A stretch of 64,000 bases of DNA, taken from NCBI RefSeq assembly GCF_008000815.1, contig NZ_CP042806.1:2790001-2854000 (forward strand), written 5' to 3'. A program made the position numbers and the translations under genes. Each line of letters begins with the position of its first letter. The stretch's first letter is position 1. This document shows positions 41,990-51,477 of the stretch, piece after piece. The notes below the pieces were generated by a model. It saw only the letters and a program-made list of their open reading frames with translations. It did no database searches and was not told the origin of the DNA. Origin of the DNA: Terriglobus albidus. GTDB taxonomy: Bacteria > Acidobacteriota > Terriglobia > Terriglobales > Acidobacteriaceae.

Positions 41990-44434
41990 ATGAGCCAGTT
42001 TGTTCGACTCCTCTCTCTTGCCGCACTCTGTGCTGCTACCGCGGTCCAGGCGGACCCTGCCCGCTTCGATCTGACCGGCCCCAAAGTCGATATCCGCGTT
42101 ACGCGCGGCAGCCGGACGCTCCCGATCGCACAGGTTGCGAATCTGCAGCCAGGAGATCGGCTCTGGTTGCGTCCGGAATTGCCGGAGACCCAGTCCGTGC
42201 ATCTGCTGCTGATTGCGGCGTTTCTGCGAGGCACCACCAACCCTCCACCGGATGAGTGGTTTACCAAGATCGAGAGCTGGAACAAGAAGGTGAAGGAAGA
42301 GGGAGTCTTCGTCACTGTGCCGAAAGACGCGCAGCAGGCGTTGCTCTTTCTCGCTCCTGAGACGGGCGGAGACTTCGGCACGTTGAAGTCGGCTGTGCGC
42401 GGCCGTCCCGGTATCTTTGTCCGCGCCTCGCAGGACCTGACGGAGCTTGGCTTCGAGCAGGCCCGCATCGAGCGTTATCTGGCAGGAATGCGACAGATTC
42501 CGGCGACGAATGATACCAAGCTGCTTTCGGAGCGCTCTGAGGCCCTGGCTCGGACACTCGCTCTGAAGCCCAACTCCGATTGCTTCAACCAGCCTGCCGA
42601 GCAGCAGATTGTCTGCCTGACGCAGAGTGGGAATCAGACCCTGCTCGATGATGGCCATGGCGCCAGCATCGTAACGGAGCTAGCCAACAATGGCGGTGCT
42701 GACCTCGCTGGCGCTGCGGCTTCGACCGCTCCATTCGGTGGTGGCGCTTATAGTGCGTATGTCGGTGCGGTAGTGGATCTAACCAAGCTGTTGACCAACA
42801 TGCACACCGCGCAGTACCAGTACATTCCTGCGGTAGCGTTTCCTGATACCGACCACTTCAATCTCCGCCTCAATGCCGCTCCTTCGTTTCACAATCCAAA
42901 GTCGGTGATCGTGATTGCTCTGCCGGGCATTCAACCGACGAAGCTGCCACCGCTGCAGCCGGCCAACCCGAAGGAAGTGACCTGTCTGCTCAAACCGGAG
43001 GTAGTACTGCATCTGCAGAACGCGCCTTTGGTCTTCTCGACCGGTATTGCGCATGACCTGGTGCTGCATGTGAATACCCAGGAAGGAAAGGATATTCCGC
43101 TGGTTGCCGATGCCTCCAAGGGCGGACTCGTATTGACCGCTGCTGTGGAGGGAAGGCGGTCGATGACGGAGGATGACACCCCCACAACATCGAATCCTGT
43201 CCCCCCTTCACCTGACGGATTGACTGGTACTGTCCATGGTCAGTGGGGTTTTGATTCCTTCGATGGCCCTACCTTGCCACTGCAGAACGAACCCGGCAAA
43301 GGCTGGAAGCTGGTGTCGGAAGATGGCGTGATCGTGGGTCGCGAACACTCCTTTACTTTGGCTTCCACGGGCGCCGGTTGTGTCGAGAAGGTGCAGGTTG
43401 TCAGCGGTCCGAAGAAGATTAATGCGGACTTTCATCCCGGAGATCAATCAAGGCAGGTCATTGCGAAGGCTATCCTCAAGGATGTGAATCCAGGCGATCT
43501 GCGGGTCGAAGTAGAGCAATATGGCGACCAGCCGCCGCAACAGGTTGAGACCAAGGCCTACACAGAAGCTGCGAAACTTACCTCATTCAAGCTGCACGCC
43601 GGCGATACCACCGCCATCCTGGAAGGAACCTCTCTGGATCAGGTGCAGTCTGTCGAACTTAACGGCCTGACGTTCGCACCTACCGGCGAACCAGACCGCA
43701 TTCTGAACCTGGGTCTCCCGAAGGATGCCGCCGCACCGAAGCTCAAGGCGGGGGACGCGGCTACAGCCCATGCACACTTGAAGGACGGGCGTACCGTCGA
43801 TGTGCAGGCCACGGTCCTGGAGGCGCGTCCCACGGTGACCTTGGTGAATCGGTATATTACAGCGCCGAACGGTGGCACACCATCGATTCGTTTGTCCAAT
43901 AAAGACGACCTTCCTCTTTCAGATAGGTTGACTTTCTTCCTGAAAGCAAACGGGAACTTTCCACGCAACCAGAAGATTGAGGTGGCCACTAAAGATGGAT
44001 CTTTGAAGACGCAGCTCAGCTTCGAAGACGGCACGCTGGTGCTGCAGGACGTGTCCACCGCGATTGCGAACCTTGATCCATCGAAGGCGCTTGGGGCGTC
44101 TGCTTTCGGCAAGCTGCAATTTCGCGCCGTGGGAGCTGATGGTTCTCAGGGAGATTGGCAGCCGCTTGCCACACTGGTTCGAACGCCAACGCTGAAGGAG
44201 ATTCGCTGCCCAATCGATGACACCAAATCGTGCCATTTGGTGGGCAGCAATCTCTATCTGCTCAAGTCTGTAGCGGCAACCAGCAAGTTTGACAGCGCGA
44301 AGGAGGTACCGCCGGGCTTCGGCGACAGCCAGCTTGAAGTGCCGCGCCCCTATGGCACCGTGCTCTTTGTCAAGCTGTTGGATGATCCTGAGAGTGTCAA
44401 CGCAGTCGCCTTGCCGGTAACGCCGGAGTTCTAA
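41990..44434 (+). CDS. Large secreted protein of unknown function
   Basis: 814 aa. A signal peptide (LLSLAALCAATAVQADP) is followed by an N-terminal segment with RFDLTGPKVDIRVTRGSRTLPI, then APETGGDFGTLKSAVRGRPG. Later parts look like beta-rich repeats: TSFKLHAGDTTAILEGTSLD, VQSVELNGLTFAP, APTGEPDRILNLGLPKDA, in the manner of IPT/TIG-like modules. It ends with VALPVTPEF. I know similar large proteins in Acidobacteria with no assigned function. The gene is 67 bp after phoU with its own leader, and converges with nrdR. Confidence 0.75.
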   Translation: MSQFVRLLSLAALCAATAVQADPARFDLTGPKVDIRVTRGSRTLPIAQVANLQPGDRLWLRPELPETQSVHLLLIAAFLRGTTNPPPDEWFTKIESWNKKVKEEGVFVTVPKDAQQALLFLAPETGGDFGTLKSAVRGRPGIFVRASQDLTELGFEQARIERYLAGMRQIPATNDTKLLSERSEALARTLALKPNSDCFNQPAEQQIVCLTQSGNQTLLDDGHGASIVTELANNGGADLAGAAASTAPFGGGAYSAYVGAVVDLTKLLTNMHTAQYQYIPAVAFPDTDHFNLRLNAAPSFHNPKSVIVIALPGIQPTKLPPLQPANPKEVTCLLKPEVVLHLQNAPLVFSTGIAHDLVLHVNTQEGKDIPLVADASKGGLVLTAAVEGRRSMTEDDTPTTSNPVPPSPDGLTGTVHGQWGFDSFDGPTLPLQNEPGKGWKLVSEDGVIVGREHSFTLASTGAGCVEKVQVVSGPKKINADFHPGDQSRQVIAKAILKDVNPGDLRVEVEQYGDQPPQQVETKAYTEAAKLTSFKLHAGDTTAILEGTSLDQVQSVELNGLTFAPTGEPDRILNLGLPKDAAAPKLKAGDAATAHAHLKDGRTVDVQATVLEARPTVTLVNRYITAPNGGTPSIRLSNKDDLPLSDRLTFFLKANGNFPRNQKIEVATKDGSLKTQLSFEDGTLVLQDVSTAIANLDPSKALGASAFGKLQFRAVGADGSQGDWQPLATLVRTPTLKEIRCPIDDTKSCHLVGSNLYLLKSVAATSKFDSAKEVPPGFGDSQLEVPRPYGTVLFVKLLDDPESVNAVALPVTPEF

Positions 44435-44437
44435 ACT

Positions 44438-44468
44438 AAAAAAGGCACGGCGCTGGCCGTGCCTTTTT
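44438..44468. terminator. Bidirectional terminator between the 814-aa gene and nrdR
   Basis: AAAAAAGGCACGG and CCGTGCCTTTTT form a 7-bp GC stem flanked by A/T runs on both sides; loop CGCTGG. It can serve both convergent genes. Confidence 0.9.
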
Positions 44469-44483
44469 CTTGCATCTGGAGAC

Positions 44484-44951
44484 TTAGATTGATCGCTTCT
44501 CGCGATGGAGTAGCTCTTCGAGCTCTTCCTTGAACTCCCGCACATCCTTGAAATCACGATAGACGCTGGCGAAGCGGATATAGGCCACCGTATCCAGCTC
44601 TTTGAGGCGGGACATGATGAGTTCTCCGACCTCGGAGGTGCTGCGCTCGCGCTCCGGTGAGTCGACAACATAGGCTTCGGTCTCGTCGACCACGCGCTCC
44701 AGCTTTGCCGCCGAGACCGGACGCTTTTCGCAGGCGCGCAGAATGCCGGAAAGGACCTTCTGCCGGTCAAACTTCTCGCGGCGGCCGTCTTTCTTTACGA
44801 CCATGTAGGGAATCTCGTCGATGCGCTCATAGGTGGTGAAGCGCTTGTTGCAGCGCTCACATTCGCGCCGTCGACGTATGGAGTCGGCTTCTTTGCTTTC
44901 GCGGGAGTCAACGACCTTGTCTTGCGTAAATCCGCAGTAGGGACACTTCAT
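44484..44951 (-). CDS. nrdR: NrdR transcriptional repressor
   Basis: 155 aa, full length. The zinc-ribbon MKCPYCG...RRECERCNKRFTTYER, then the ATP-cone domain with VVKKDGRREKFDRQKVLSGI and LKELDTVAYIRFASVYRDF. It represses ribonucleotide reductase genes in response to nucleotide levels. It is followed on the minus strand by no other gene for ~30 bp (terminator). It is 18 bp downstream of the flippase-like gene in the same direction, so they may be co-transcribed. Confidence 0.97.
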   Translation of the reverse strand: MKCPYCGFTQDKVVDSRESKEADSIRRRRECERCNKRFTTYERIDEIPYMVVKKDGRREKFDRQKVLSGILRACEKRPVSAAKLERVVDETEAYVVDSPERERSTSEVGELIMSRLKELDTVAYIRFASVYRDFKDVREFKEELEELLHREKRSI

Positions 44952-44969
44952 CGGGATAACTTGATTTTA

Positions 44970-46007
44970 TCAAGCAGATGTCTCGGCTGCGTGCTCGCTG
45001 GCCTCAGCAACTTTACCGATCGAGACGCTTTCGATGCGCGAGAACACCAGGCCGACGGGAATGATGCTGAGCGAGGTCACAATCAGAAGCAGCGCTCCAC
45101 AGGCCGTAGAAGCCTCGATCGGGGCGCCATAAAAGGCCTGCATGGAGGCGGCTGTGGCAGCTATCTGGGTGAACCAGCCGATGACGGGAAGCTGCAGAAG
45201 CGAGCCGCCGAGCGATGCGGCCATCAGCAGCATCACGCTGGCAAAGGTGAGTGTTCCAAGCTCCGGAGTATGTACGAAGGCATGGGCCGTCTCCAGGTAC
45301 GCTCCGGCGATCATCGCCCACATGACGATGGAAAGAATGATGGTGACGACGAGCGAACCAATGCTGGGAATCGCGCCCAATCCGTCGCGAAAGCCAAGGA
45401 TCTTTTCGGCAACGGTTTCGCCGAGCCCCTCGGAGAGCTTGCCCAGAATTGCTTTGGCCATGGCTCCCAGTGCAGAACCGGCGATCCGAATGGCAATTGC
45501 AAAGATGGCGATTGCGATGGTTGCCGCAAGCGAGAAAGCGCCAACCCGGACAAAGGTCTCGTGGTGTGGCATGTTCTTTGGCAGAAAGAGCAGTGCCGTA
45601 GAAAAGACCAGCGCTGCCGAGCCCAGATCGAACATGCGCTCCAGCGTGTAAATCGCGATCTGGGGTGCGATCGAGGTCCTGGTGCGTTTGGCGATAATGT
45701 ATGGGCGTGACAGGTCCGCCAGACGTCCGAAGATGGCGACTGCGGTAAAGCCGATGAAGTGCGACCCCGTCAGCGAGAGCGGCGAAACCTTGCGGAGTTT
45801 CCCCAGCAGGATGGTCCATCGCCAGGAACGGAAAAGATAGGTACCCCAGATCAGGCCAATGCCGGCAGCGACGTGCCTGTAGTCGATCAGGTGAAGCTGG
45901 CGCACAAACAGCCCGAAATCGAAGTGGATCTTCGACCGGAAGAGATAGATCAGGATGGCAAGAACTGCGAGTACTGCCAGAGAGACCGGAGTTTTCTTGT
46001 CCTTCAT
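44970..46007 (-). CDS. LPG-synthase-TM/flippase-like membrane protein
   Basis: 345 aa with about eight hydrophobic helices. GTYLFRSWRWTILLGKLRKV then LSLTGSHFIGFTAVAIFGRLADLSRP (split here) are the pattern of the lysylphosphatidylglycerol synthase transmembrane / AglD family, also called flippase-like domain. Such proteins move or modify lipid-linked groups. The substrate is unknown. It overlaps the upstream lytic transglycosylase by 4 bp, so they are translationally coupled, which hints at an envelope role. Confidence 0.88.
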   Translation of the reverse strand: MKDKKTPVSLAVLAVLAILIYLFRSKIHFDFGLFVRQLHLIDYRHVAAGIGLIWGTYLFRSWRWTILLGKLRKVSPLSLTGSHFIGFTAVAIFGRLADLSRPYIIAKRTRTSIAPQIAIYTLERMFDLGSAALVFSTALLFLPKNMPHHETFVRVGAFSLAATIAIAIFAIAIRIAGSALGAMAKAILGKLSEGLGETVAEKILGFRDGLGAIPSIGSLVVTIILSIVMWAMIAGAYLETAHAFVHTPELGTLTFASVMLLMAASLGGSLLQLPVIGWFTQIAATAASMQAFYGAPIEASTACGALLLIVTSLSIIPVGLVFSRIESVSIGKVAEASEHAAETSA

Positions 46008-46699
46008 TGAGCCTGGGCCTGTGCCGTTACGTTACGGGTCTGCGCCTCGAGTTTACGCCGGTTAAATTCACGGATGACGCGGGCTACGTAGGCACGGGTC
46101 TCCCGGTAGGGAGGGATGCCATGATAGCGATCCACCGCTCCAGGACCTGCATTATAGGCCGCCAGAGCCATGGCCATATTGTCGTGATAACGGGTCAGCA
46201 GTGTGTCCAGGTAGGCCGAGCCTCCATTGACGTTTTCGCCAGGGTGGAAGCTGTTGTGAACGCCGAGCTCGCGGGCAGTGCCGGGCATGAGCTGCATCAG
46301 TCCCTGCGCTCCGGCGCGGGATACGGCGGCGGGCCGGTTGTTGCTTTCGGCACGAACGACCGCGGCCAGCAGGTCGGCGTCGACGCGATGTGCCGCCTCG
46401 GCTGAGGCCAGCAACTGGTGCAGCTCAGCGGGTGTCAGTGATGTCTCTTCTCTTGCCACGGCTTCTTTCGGCTCCGGTCGAATAGACGGCGCCGGGAGCT
46501 CGAAGAATTCAGCCTGAGTGATGGCTTCCTGTGGAACTTCCAGGTAGCTCTGTTCACTGGTGTAAAGCCGGACCCGGCCAGGCTCTGCCGCTGCTTCACG
46601 GCGGACGCAGTCCAGCGTAAAGCCGGTGCGCAGCGTGATGTGCTCGGCGGCGAAGGCGGTGGCGCTGAGCAGACAGAGACTTAGGACACGGACAAACAC
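46004..46699 (-). CDS. Lytic transglycosylase (SLT domain)
   Basis: 231 aa. A signal peptide of about 18 residues (VLSLCLLSATAFAAE) is followed by ~85 residues with a short hydrophobic N-terminal domain, then an SLT domain. The catalytic Glu is in VVRAESNNRPAAVS, with the typical GAQGLMQLMPGTARELGV and AMALAAYNAGPGAVDRYHG. It cleaves peptidoglycan glycan strands in the periplasm. It precedes and overlaps the flippase-like gene. Confidence 0.94.
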   Translation of the reverse strand: MFVRVLSLCLLSATAFAAEHITLRTGFTLDCVRREAAAEPGRVRLYTSEQSYLEVPQEAITQAEFFELPAPSIRPEPKEAVAREETSLTPAELHQLLASAEAAHRVDADLLAAVVRAESNNRPAAVSRAGAQGLMQLMPGTARELGVHNSFHPGENVNGGSAYLDTLLTRYHDNMAMALAAYNAGPGAVDRYHGIPPYRETRAYVARVIREFNRRKLEAQTRNVTAQAQAQ

Positions 46700-46746
46700 T
46701 GCTTAAGCCTACCGAATTTCCCGGGAAACGTCGCTTAAGAAAGCAT

Positions 46747-47472
46747 TTAACCAGCAATGAGACGAAGTAAAAAGAAGATCGCGACGCCGGCAAAGAAGAC
46801 TAGCGCCATGCGAATGCCGGGCTCACGGTTTACCTCCGGGACAAGGTCCGTAGCGGCCACATAGATGGTGACCCCGGCAGAGACCGGCAGACCAATGTGG
46901 ACCCATGAGGGGAAGATATTGATAAGAAAGACTCCCGCCAGGGTCGCCAGACCCAGCGAAAGGGCCGCATTCAACGCGGTCTTACGGGACTGCCCGCTAG
47001 CCAGCATGACCGAAGCCACGGTGAACCCCTCAGGCAGCTTGTGCAGGAAGACCGCCAGAAAGACGATGTAGCCCAGCCAGTTGGAGATCAGGAAGCCTGA
47101 GGCGATCGCTACGCCGTCGAAGAGCGTGTGGACTCCCAGTCCCAGCAGCACGGAGTACGACTTGTAGCGGGCGATGAACTCGTCGTGATGGGTTTCTTCA
47201 CCGAAGTGAAAGTGCGGCGTGATGGTGTGCTCAATCAGGTGAACGCCGCAGTAGCCCACAAGCACCAGCAGGGGAGCCCAGGTCGGGGCGAGTTTCAGGC
47301 TTTCAGGAAGCATCTCCAGAACGGCGGCCGCCAGCATGAAGCCCGAACCAAGGGCGACGAAATAACGCAGCGAGCGCGTCGTAGGCGAACGGCGCACGAG
47401 CAACAGGCCACCGAGGAAGTCGGCGAGACCGGCGACAGTACCGAGAGCAAGGCTTAAGGCAAAGGCAGACAT
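46747..47472 (-). CDS. ZIP-family metal transporter
   Basis: 241 aa with about eight helices. The histidine-rich loop GVHLIEHTITPHFHFGEETH and helix motifs GLGVHTLFDGVAIASGF and LHKLPEGFTVASVML carry the metal-site His/Glu of the ZIP family. It imports zinc or another divalent cation. A 47-bp gap separates it from the lytic transglycosylase. The metal is not certain. Confidence 0.93.
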   Translation of the reverse strand: MSAFALSLALGTVAGLADFLGGLLLVRRSPTTRSLRYFVALGSGFMLAAAVLEMLPESLKLAPTWAPLLVLVGYCGVHLIEHTITPHFHFGEETHHDEFIARYKSYSVLLGLGVHTLFDGVAIASGFLISNWLGYIVFLAVFLHKLPEGFTVASVMLASGQSRKTALNAALSLGLATLAGVFLINIFPSWVHIGLPVSAGVTIYVAATDLVPEVNREPGIRMALVFFAGVAIFFLLRLIAG

Positions 47473-47547
47473 CAGGAGGGTTCAGTTAAATGCTTTCCAT
47501 TCAATAGTCTCTCATTGGATGGGGTAGCGGAGGAAAGGGTGCAGGAG

Positions 47548-48066
47548 CTAGACAGCACGATCCTGTGGCAGATCCTCGCTCGCCATGGCCAGAGTGACGC
47601 CAAGGGCGCAAAAAAGAACGATCTGCTCCAAACGGGTGGAGACCTGGTGCAGACGATCAAAGTCCGCCCGCTCCGGGTTGGTAAGAGGCAGGTTCGTGAA
47701 ATCGCCGCCTACAAGCTGGCGATCATGCTCCATCAGCGGCATGATGTGGAAGCCGATATACATCGTCAGGCACAGCATGAGTGCGGTGAGGCTGACAATG
47801 GCCAGCATCTGCAGCCGGTAGCGGTGGCTGCGCTGGTAGAGCAGGACCGTGGTCAACGCAAGAACAACGCCGCAGCCAAGACCTACCCAGTGCAGCCGCG
47901 TAAGGCACAGGCCGACGATGATGCCGGGGATTCGTGTGTTGCCTTGTGTCATCTCCAGCACCTGCGGAGAGAAGATCGCAGGTGCGGCGATGGCGCCGAA
48001 GAAGACGATGCCGCCCATCCAGGCGACGAGCGAGAGCAGCCGGAGGGCACGAAGAAAGGCGACCAT
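47548..48066 (-). CDS. DUF4149-domain membrane protein
   Basis: 172 aa, about four helices. The N-terminus LRLLSLVAWMGGIVFFGAIA then APAIFSP is the DUF4149 signature; LHWVGLGCGVVL and LYQRSHRYRLQMLAIVSLTA follow. The role of the family is unknown. It is 47 bp downstream of the htpX gene, in the same direction. Confidence 0.88.
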   Translation of the reverse strand: MVAFLRALRLLSLVAWMGGIVFFGAIAAPAIFSPQVLEMTQGNTRIPGIIVGLCLTRLHWVGLGCGVVLALTTVLLYQRSHRYRLQMLAIVSLTALMLCLTMYIGFHIMPLMEHDRQLVGGDFTNLPLTNPERADFDRLHQVSTRLEQIVLFCALGVTLAMASEDLPQDRAV

Positions 48067-48112
48067 GCTTCAAGTTTCGTCGCAGTGGGGCTATCGGAGC
48101 AAGTTGGCTTGA

Positions 48113-48967
48113 CTAAATGCGCTCGCGGCCTATGAGACGCTCAACGCGCTTTTCCATCGGTGGATGTGTGCTGAAGAGCCCTGCCAGATCGCTGGCCCGC
48201 AGGCGCGGCGCAGAGATGAACAGGTGTGCCGTTGACGGCGTCGCGTCCATCGGAAGGCGGCGCGAGGATGCGTCAATCTTCTGCAGCGCGCGTGCCAGGG
48301 CGTGTGGGTTCCCGGTCAGCTCTGCTCCGGAGGCATCGGCGGCATACTCCCGCGAGCGCGATACCGCGAGCTGAATCAAAGTGGCGGCAATTGGCGCAAG
48401 AATCAGCATTAGAAGTGCGCCGATGCCGCCGCCACCGCGTTCACGACCGTCCCGGCCTCCATAACCGCCAAACATCATGGCGAAGCGGCCCATATGCGCC
48501 AGCAAGGTAATAGCTCCCGCGATGGTGGCGGCAATCGAGCTGGTCAGGATGTCGCGGTTGCGCACATGTCCAAGCTCGTGCGCGAGTACGCCTTCCAGCT
48601 CCTCGTCGTCCAGTAGATCCAGAATGCCTGCGGTTACAGCGACGGAGGCGTGCTTGGGATTGCGCCCGGTAGCGAAGGCATTGGGGGACTCGGTAGGCAG
48701 CAGGTAAATCTTTGGTACGGGCAAGCCTTGCTTGTAAGCAAGCTGCTCCACGATGGAGTACACACGGGGAAGCTGTTCCCGGGTCGCCGGCTGCGCGCGG
48801 TACATCGCCAGGGCGATCTTGTCCGAGAAGAAATAGCTGACGAAGTTCATAACGGCGGCCAGCAGAAATGCCAACACCATGCCATTCTGTCCACCGAAGT
48901 ACCCTCCCACGAACATCATCAGCAGGGTCAGGGATGTGAGCAGCACGGCAGTTTTCAGGGTATTCAT
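48113..48967 (-). CDS. htpX: HtpX-like membrane metalloprotease (M48)
   Basis: 284 aa. Two N-terminal membrane helices (about 8-50), then the zinc motif HELGH (His130, Glu131, His134) in [13 protein letters not shown]. Third ligand Glu is in the later [17 protein letters not shown] segment. A Gly-rich stretch ([17 protein letters not shown]) separates two further helices. It helps quality control of membrane proteins. It is divergent from the phosphoesterase gene, sharing ~97 bp. Confidence 0.94.
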   Translation of the reverse strand: MNTLKTAVLLTSLTLLMMFVGGYFGGQNGMVLAFLLAAVMNFVSYFFSDKIALAMYRAQPATREQLPRVYSIVEQLAYKQGLPVPKIYLLPTESPNAFATGRNPKHASVAVTAGILDLLDDEELEGVLAHELGHVRNRDILTSSIAATIAGAITLLAHMGRFAMMFGGYGGRDGRERGGGGIGALLMLILAPIAATLIQLAVSRSREYAADASGAELTGNPHALARALQKIDASSRRLPMDATPSTAHLFISAPRLRASDLAGLFSTHPPMEKRVERLIGRERI

Positions 48968-49064
48968 GGCGGTCTTCGCCCTTCTGCATATTAGACGTAG
49001 TGGGATCGGCGGACGATGCTGGATCAGTTACCCGGCGTTCATACGCCGGTGATATACCAGGCTC

Positions 49065-50084
49065 ATGGAAAACCTGCATCTCGATCGTCGCCGCTTCCTG
49101 CGGCAGAGTTTTGCTTTCAGCGCGACGGCGCTGTGGGCTTCGCGCCATGGCCTGGCCAAGGTGATGCCGAAGGATCCGGCCGCAGCCGAGCTGCTGATGC
49201 TGGGCGACTGGGGATATCTGAATCCCGCTGCGCAGCAGGTCGTCGCCAAGGGAATGGCCGATTACACGCTCCGCGAAAAGCTGAAGCCCCAGGCCCTGCT
49301 GATGCTGGGAGACAACTGGTACGAAGCACTTGAGGGCGGAGTGGATTCCGAGCGCTGGAAGAGCGGCTTTGAAGAGATGTATCCGAAGAACGTCTTCGAT
49401 TGCACCGCATATGCTGTGCTGGGCAACCATGACTACCAGTGCTTTCCGGACAGCAAGGTCGAAGCAGAGCTGGAGTACTCGCGTCGCGGCCACAGCCGCT
49501 GGACCATGCCGGCGAAGTGGTACACCTTCGAGTTCCCGAAGAAGAATCCGCTGGTCACCTTCATCGCGCTCGACAGCAACATGCCGCATCCGATTGCTCC
49601 GCGGAAGGATGGCAAGCCGACGATCGACTTCACTTTGACCGAAGAGGAACGCATCGCCCAGCTCGCATGGCTTGAGGCGGAGCTGCAGAAGCCTCGCAAG
49701 ACCCCTTTTACGGTGGTGATCGCGCACCATCCCGTCTTCTCCGATGGGCCTCACGGCGATCACAAGATACTGATTCGGGATTGGGATCCGCTCTTCCGCA
49801 AGTACGGTGTGCACGCGTACCTGGCTGGGCATGATCACGATCTGCAGCATCTGGAGTTCGAAGGGCATCCGACGACCTACTTTCTCTCGGGAGGCGGCGG
49901 AGCGGACCTGTATGACCTCAAGGTCGATCCCACGGTACGTGGGCCATATGCACACAAGGTCTATGGTTTCAGCCGCCTCTCGGTCACCCCAAAGAAGCTG
50001 ACGCTGCAGCACCTGGACGGTGACGGCCGTCTGCTGCACGCCATTGACAAGACTCCGGAAGGAAAGCTCACGGTTCTGAGCTAA
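49065..50084 (+). CDS. Tat-exported metallophosphoesterase
   Basis: 339 aa. The N-terminus has a twin-arginine motif (DRRRFLRQSFAF) plus a hydrophobic region, so export by Tat. Metal-ligand motifs of the calcineurin-like/acid phosphatase fold occur in order: LMLGDWG, LMLGDNWYE, VLGNHDYQ, IAHHPVFSDGPHGDH and YLAGHDHDLQHLE. It resembles tartrate-resistant purple acid phosphatases. The phosphate cluster ~8 kb away makes phosphate scavenging possible, which is only inference. Confidence 0.9.
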   Translation: MENLHLDRRRFLRQSFAFSATALWASRHGLAKVMPKDPAAAELLMLGDWGYLNPAAQQVVAKGMADYTLREKLKPQALLMLGDNWYEALEGGVDSERWKSGFEEMYPKNVFDCTAYAVLGNHDYQCFPDSKVEAELEYSRRGHSRWTMPAKWYTFEFPKKNPLVTFIALDSNMPHPIAPRKDGKPTIDFTLTEEERIAQLAWLEAELQKPRKTPFTVVIAHHPVFSDGPHGDHKILIRDWDPLFRKYGVHAYLAGHDHDLQHLEFEGHPTTYFLSGGGGADLYDLKVDPTVRGPYAHKVYGFSRLSVTPKKLTLQHLDGDGRLLHAIDKTPEGKLTVLS

Positions 50085-50104
50085 TAGAAAAGAGCCACGA
50101 AAGA

Positions 50105-50136
50105 CTTGAGGCTGCCCTTGGGCAGCCTCAAGTTAT
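50105..50136. terminator. Terminator between the phosphoesterase and the convergent gene
   Basis: A 12-bp perfect stem CTTGAGGCTGCC/GGCAGCCTCAAG with a 4-base loop, followed by TTATTT on the plus strand; no comparable T-run follows on the minus side. Confidence 0.8.
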
Positions 50137-51405
50137 TTACGACCGGTTGATAGCGCGTTTGAGTACCACCTCAAGCGCGGCCTTCTGTTCCGTGTATTCC
50201 GCCTCGGTCAGCTTCCCGGTTGCGCGATCCGTTTCCAGGGCGAAGAGCTCGTCCTTGAGGGTCTGCAATAGGGGCGGAGCGGAAGGTGCAGACGGCACAG
50301 CTGGCGCAACTCCTGCCGCCGCGGCAGCAGGCTGCGCTGGTTTGCCGCTGAGGAAGAATCCTGCGGCGACTGCCAGCAGCAGCGCCAGACCGCTCAGAAT
50401 CCACCACTTGTACTTAGTCAACGGATCCGGAGTGTCGATCGGAGTTCCTAGTCCACCGCCCGGCTTGGTATCGGTCGCTGCCGATCCGCCTGCGGGTGCT
50501 GCCTGGCTGTCGCCGCCACCCGTAGCGGGCTGCCCATCAGCGCTCGTCTGTGCTGCATCGCGCGGCAGTTGGCCGGTACCGGAGACGGTAAATCCAAGCT
50601 TGGCGCCGGGAGCGATGTCACGCGCCACATAGGTCTGGGCATTCAGCTCTTCGACAAGGTTGTACTGCGCTCCCCCGGCTGCCTCGAACTTGAAGGTTTT
50701 CGGCATCATCAGGGCGATAGTGCCGGTCTTCATCGTCGGACGAGGTCCGAGCGTCAGCGTTCCGTTGTACGGAAGTTCATACGAGACCTGGAAGCGCGTC
50801 TCGCCGGGACGAATAGGGAAGACAAAGGCGTAGTGGCCCTTTTCTTCCAGAGGCATCGGCGAAGACTGCACCGGCATACCGCCCGGCCCAAGCGCGGCGG
50901 AGCCAGAGATGGTGGCATCGGTCGGCAGCCAGAAGTCAAAGGGACGGTCAGAGTACTGTGTCTTCTTCGGGTTGGAGTCATTCTTCACGAAGAAGTTCTC
51001 GACTACGCGCATCCGCTTTCCGCTCTCGTCGGTCTGCAGACGCATCACGTCTGCCTCCCACTCAATGCCGCTCACCTTGGGAGCGCTGTCGAAGACCTCT
51101 ACCTCAACGGACTCAGTTCCCGGAGGCGCAGGACGGAAGTACGGCGTCTTGTCATGCGTGACGCGCACCAGGTGAATGCCGGCGTCCGGCACTTGTAGTG
51201 TGAAGTTGCCTTTGGCGTCGGTAGTGGTCTTGGTGGACTCCTGCATGCCCTGCTGCAGGCGGATCAGCGTTACCTCGTCGCCGGCGGAAGGCTTATTGCG
51301 CGTCATGTTCTTGACGGTGCCGGTAATGGTGCCCTGCGCGGCGGCAATGGCGGGAATCGCGAAGAGAAGGGAAGCGCACAGGCGCTGAAACTTAGAGGAA
51401 GTCAC
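50137..51405 (-). CDS. Exported carboxypeptidase-regulatory-like protein with CcmI-like tail
   Basis: 422 aa using GTG 51405; an ATG at 51468 would add 21 residues and is less likely because the signal peptide (FQRLCASLLFAIPAIAAAQ) then lies far in. The N-terminal ~85 residues form a CarboxypepD_reg-like fold (GTITGTVKNMTRNKPSAGDE, DAKGNFTLQVPDAG). A middle beta-rich domain follows, then a single membrane helix (WWILSGLALLLAVAAGFFLS) near residue 345 and a C-terminal helix LKDELFALETDRATGKLTEA. That tail resembles the CcmI-like protein encoded at 54619. Role unknown, possibly tied to cytochrome c maturation. Confidence 0.75.
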   Translation of the reverse strand: MTSSKFQRLCASLLFAIPAIAAAQGTITGTVKNMTRNKPSAGDEVTLIRLQQGMQESTKTTTDAKGNFTLQVPDAGIHLVRVTHDKTPYFRPAPPGTESVEVEVFDSAPKVSGIEWEADVMRLQTDESGKRMRVVENFFVKNDSNPKKTQYSDRPFDFWLPTDATISGSAALGPGGMPVQSSPMPLEEKGHYAFVFPIRPGETRFQVSYELPYNGTLTLGPRPTMKTGTIALMMPKTFKFEAAGGAQYNLVEELNAQTYVARDIAPGAKLGFTVSGTGQLPRDAAQTSADGQPATGGGDSQAAPAGGSAATDTKPGGGLGTPIDTPDPLTKYKWWILSGLALLLAVAAGFFLSGKPAQPAAAAAGVAPAVPSAPSAPPLLQTLKDELFALETDRATGKLTEAEYTEQKAALEVVLKRAINRS

Positions 51406-51477
51406 CTCTTCAGGATAAAACGGACGGCCCCGGCTGCACGGTATTCGTACAGCCGGGCACCCAGACACGCTCCAGGT

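Noticed and set aside
48441-50039. 532-codon minus-strand frame across the phosphoesterase and htpX genes
   Set aside because: Overlaps two genes with catalytic motifs; composition looks like antisense translation.
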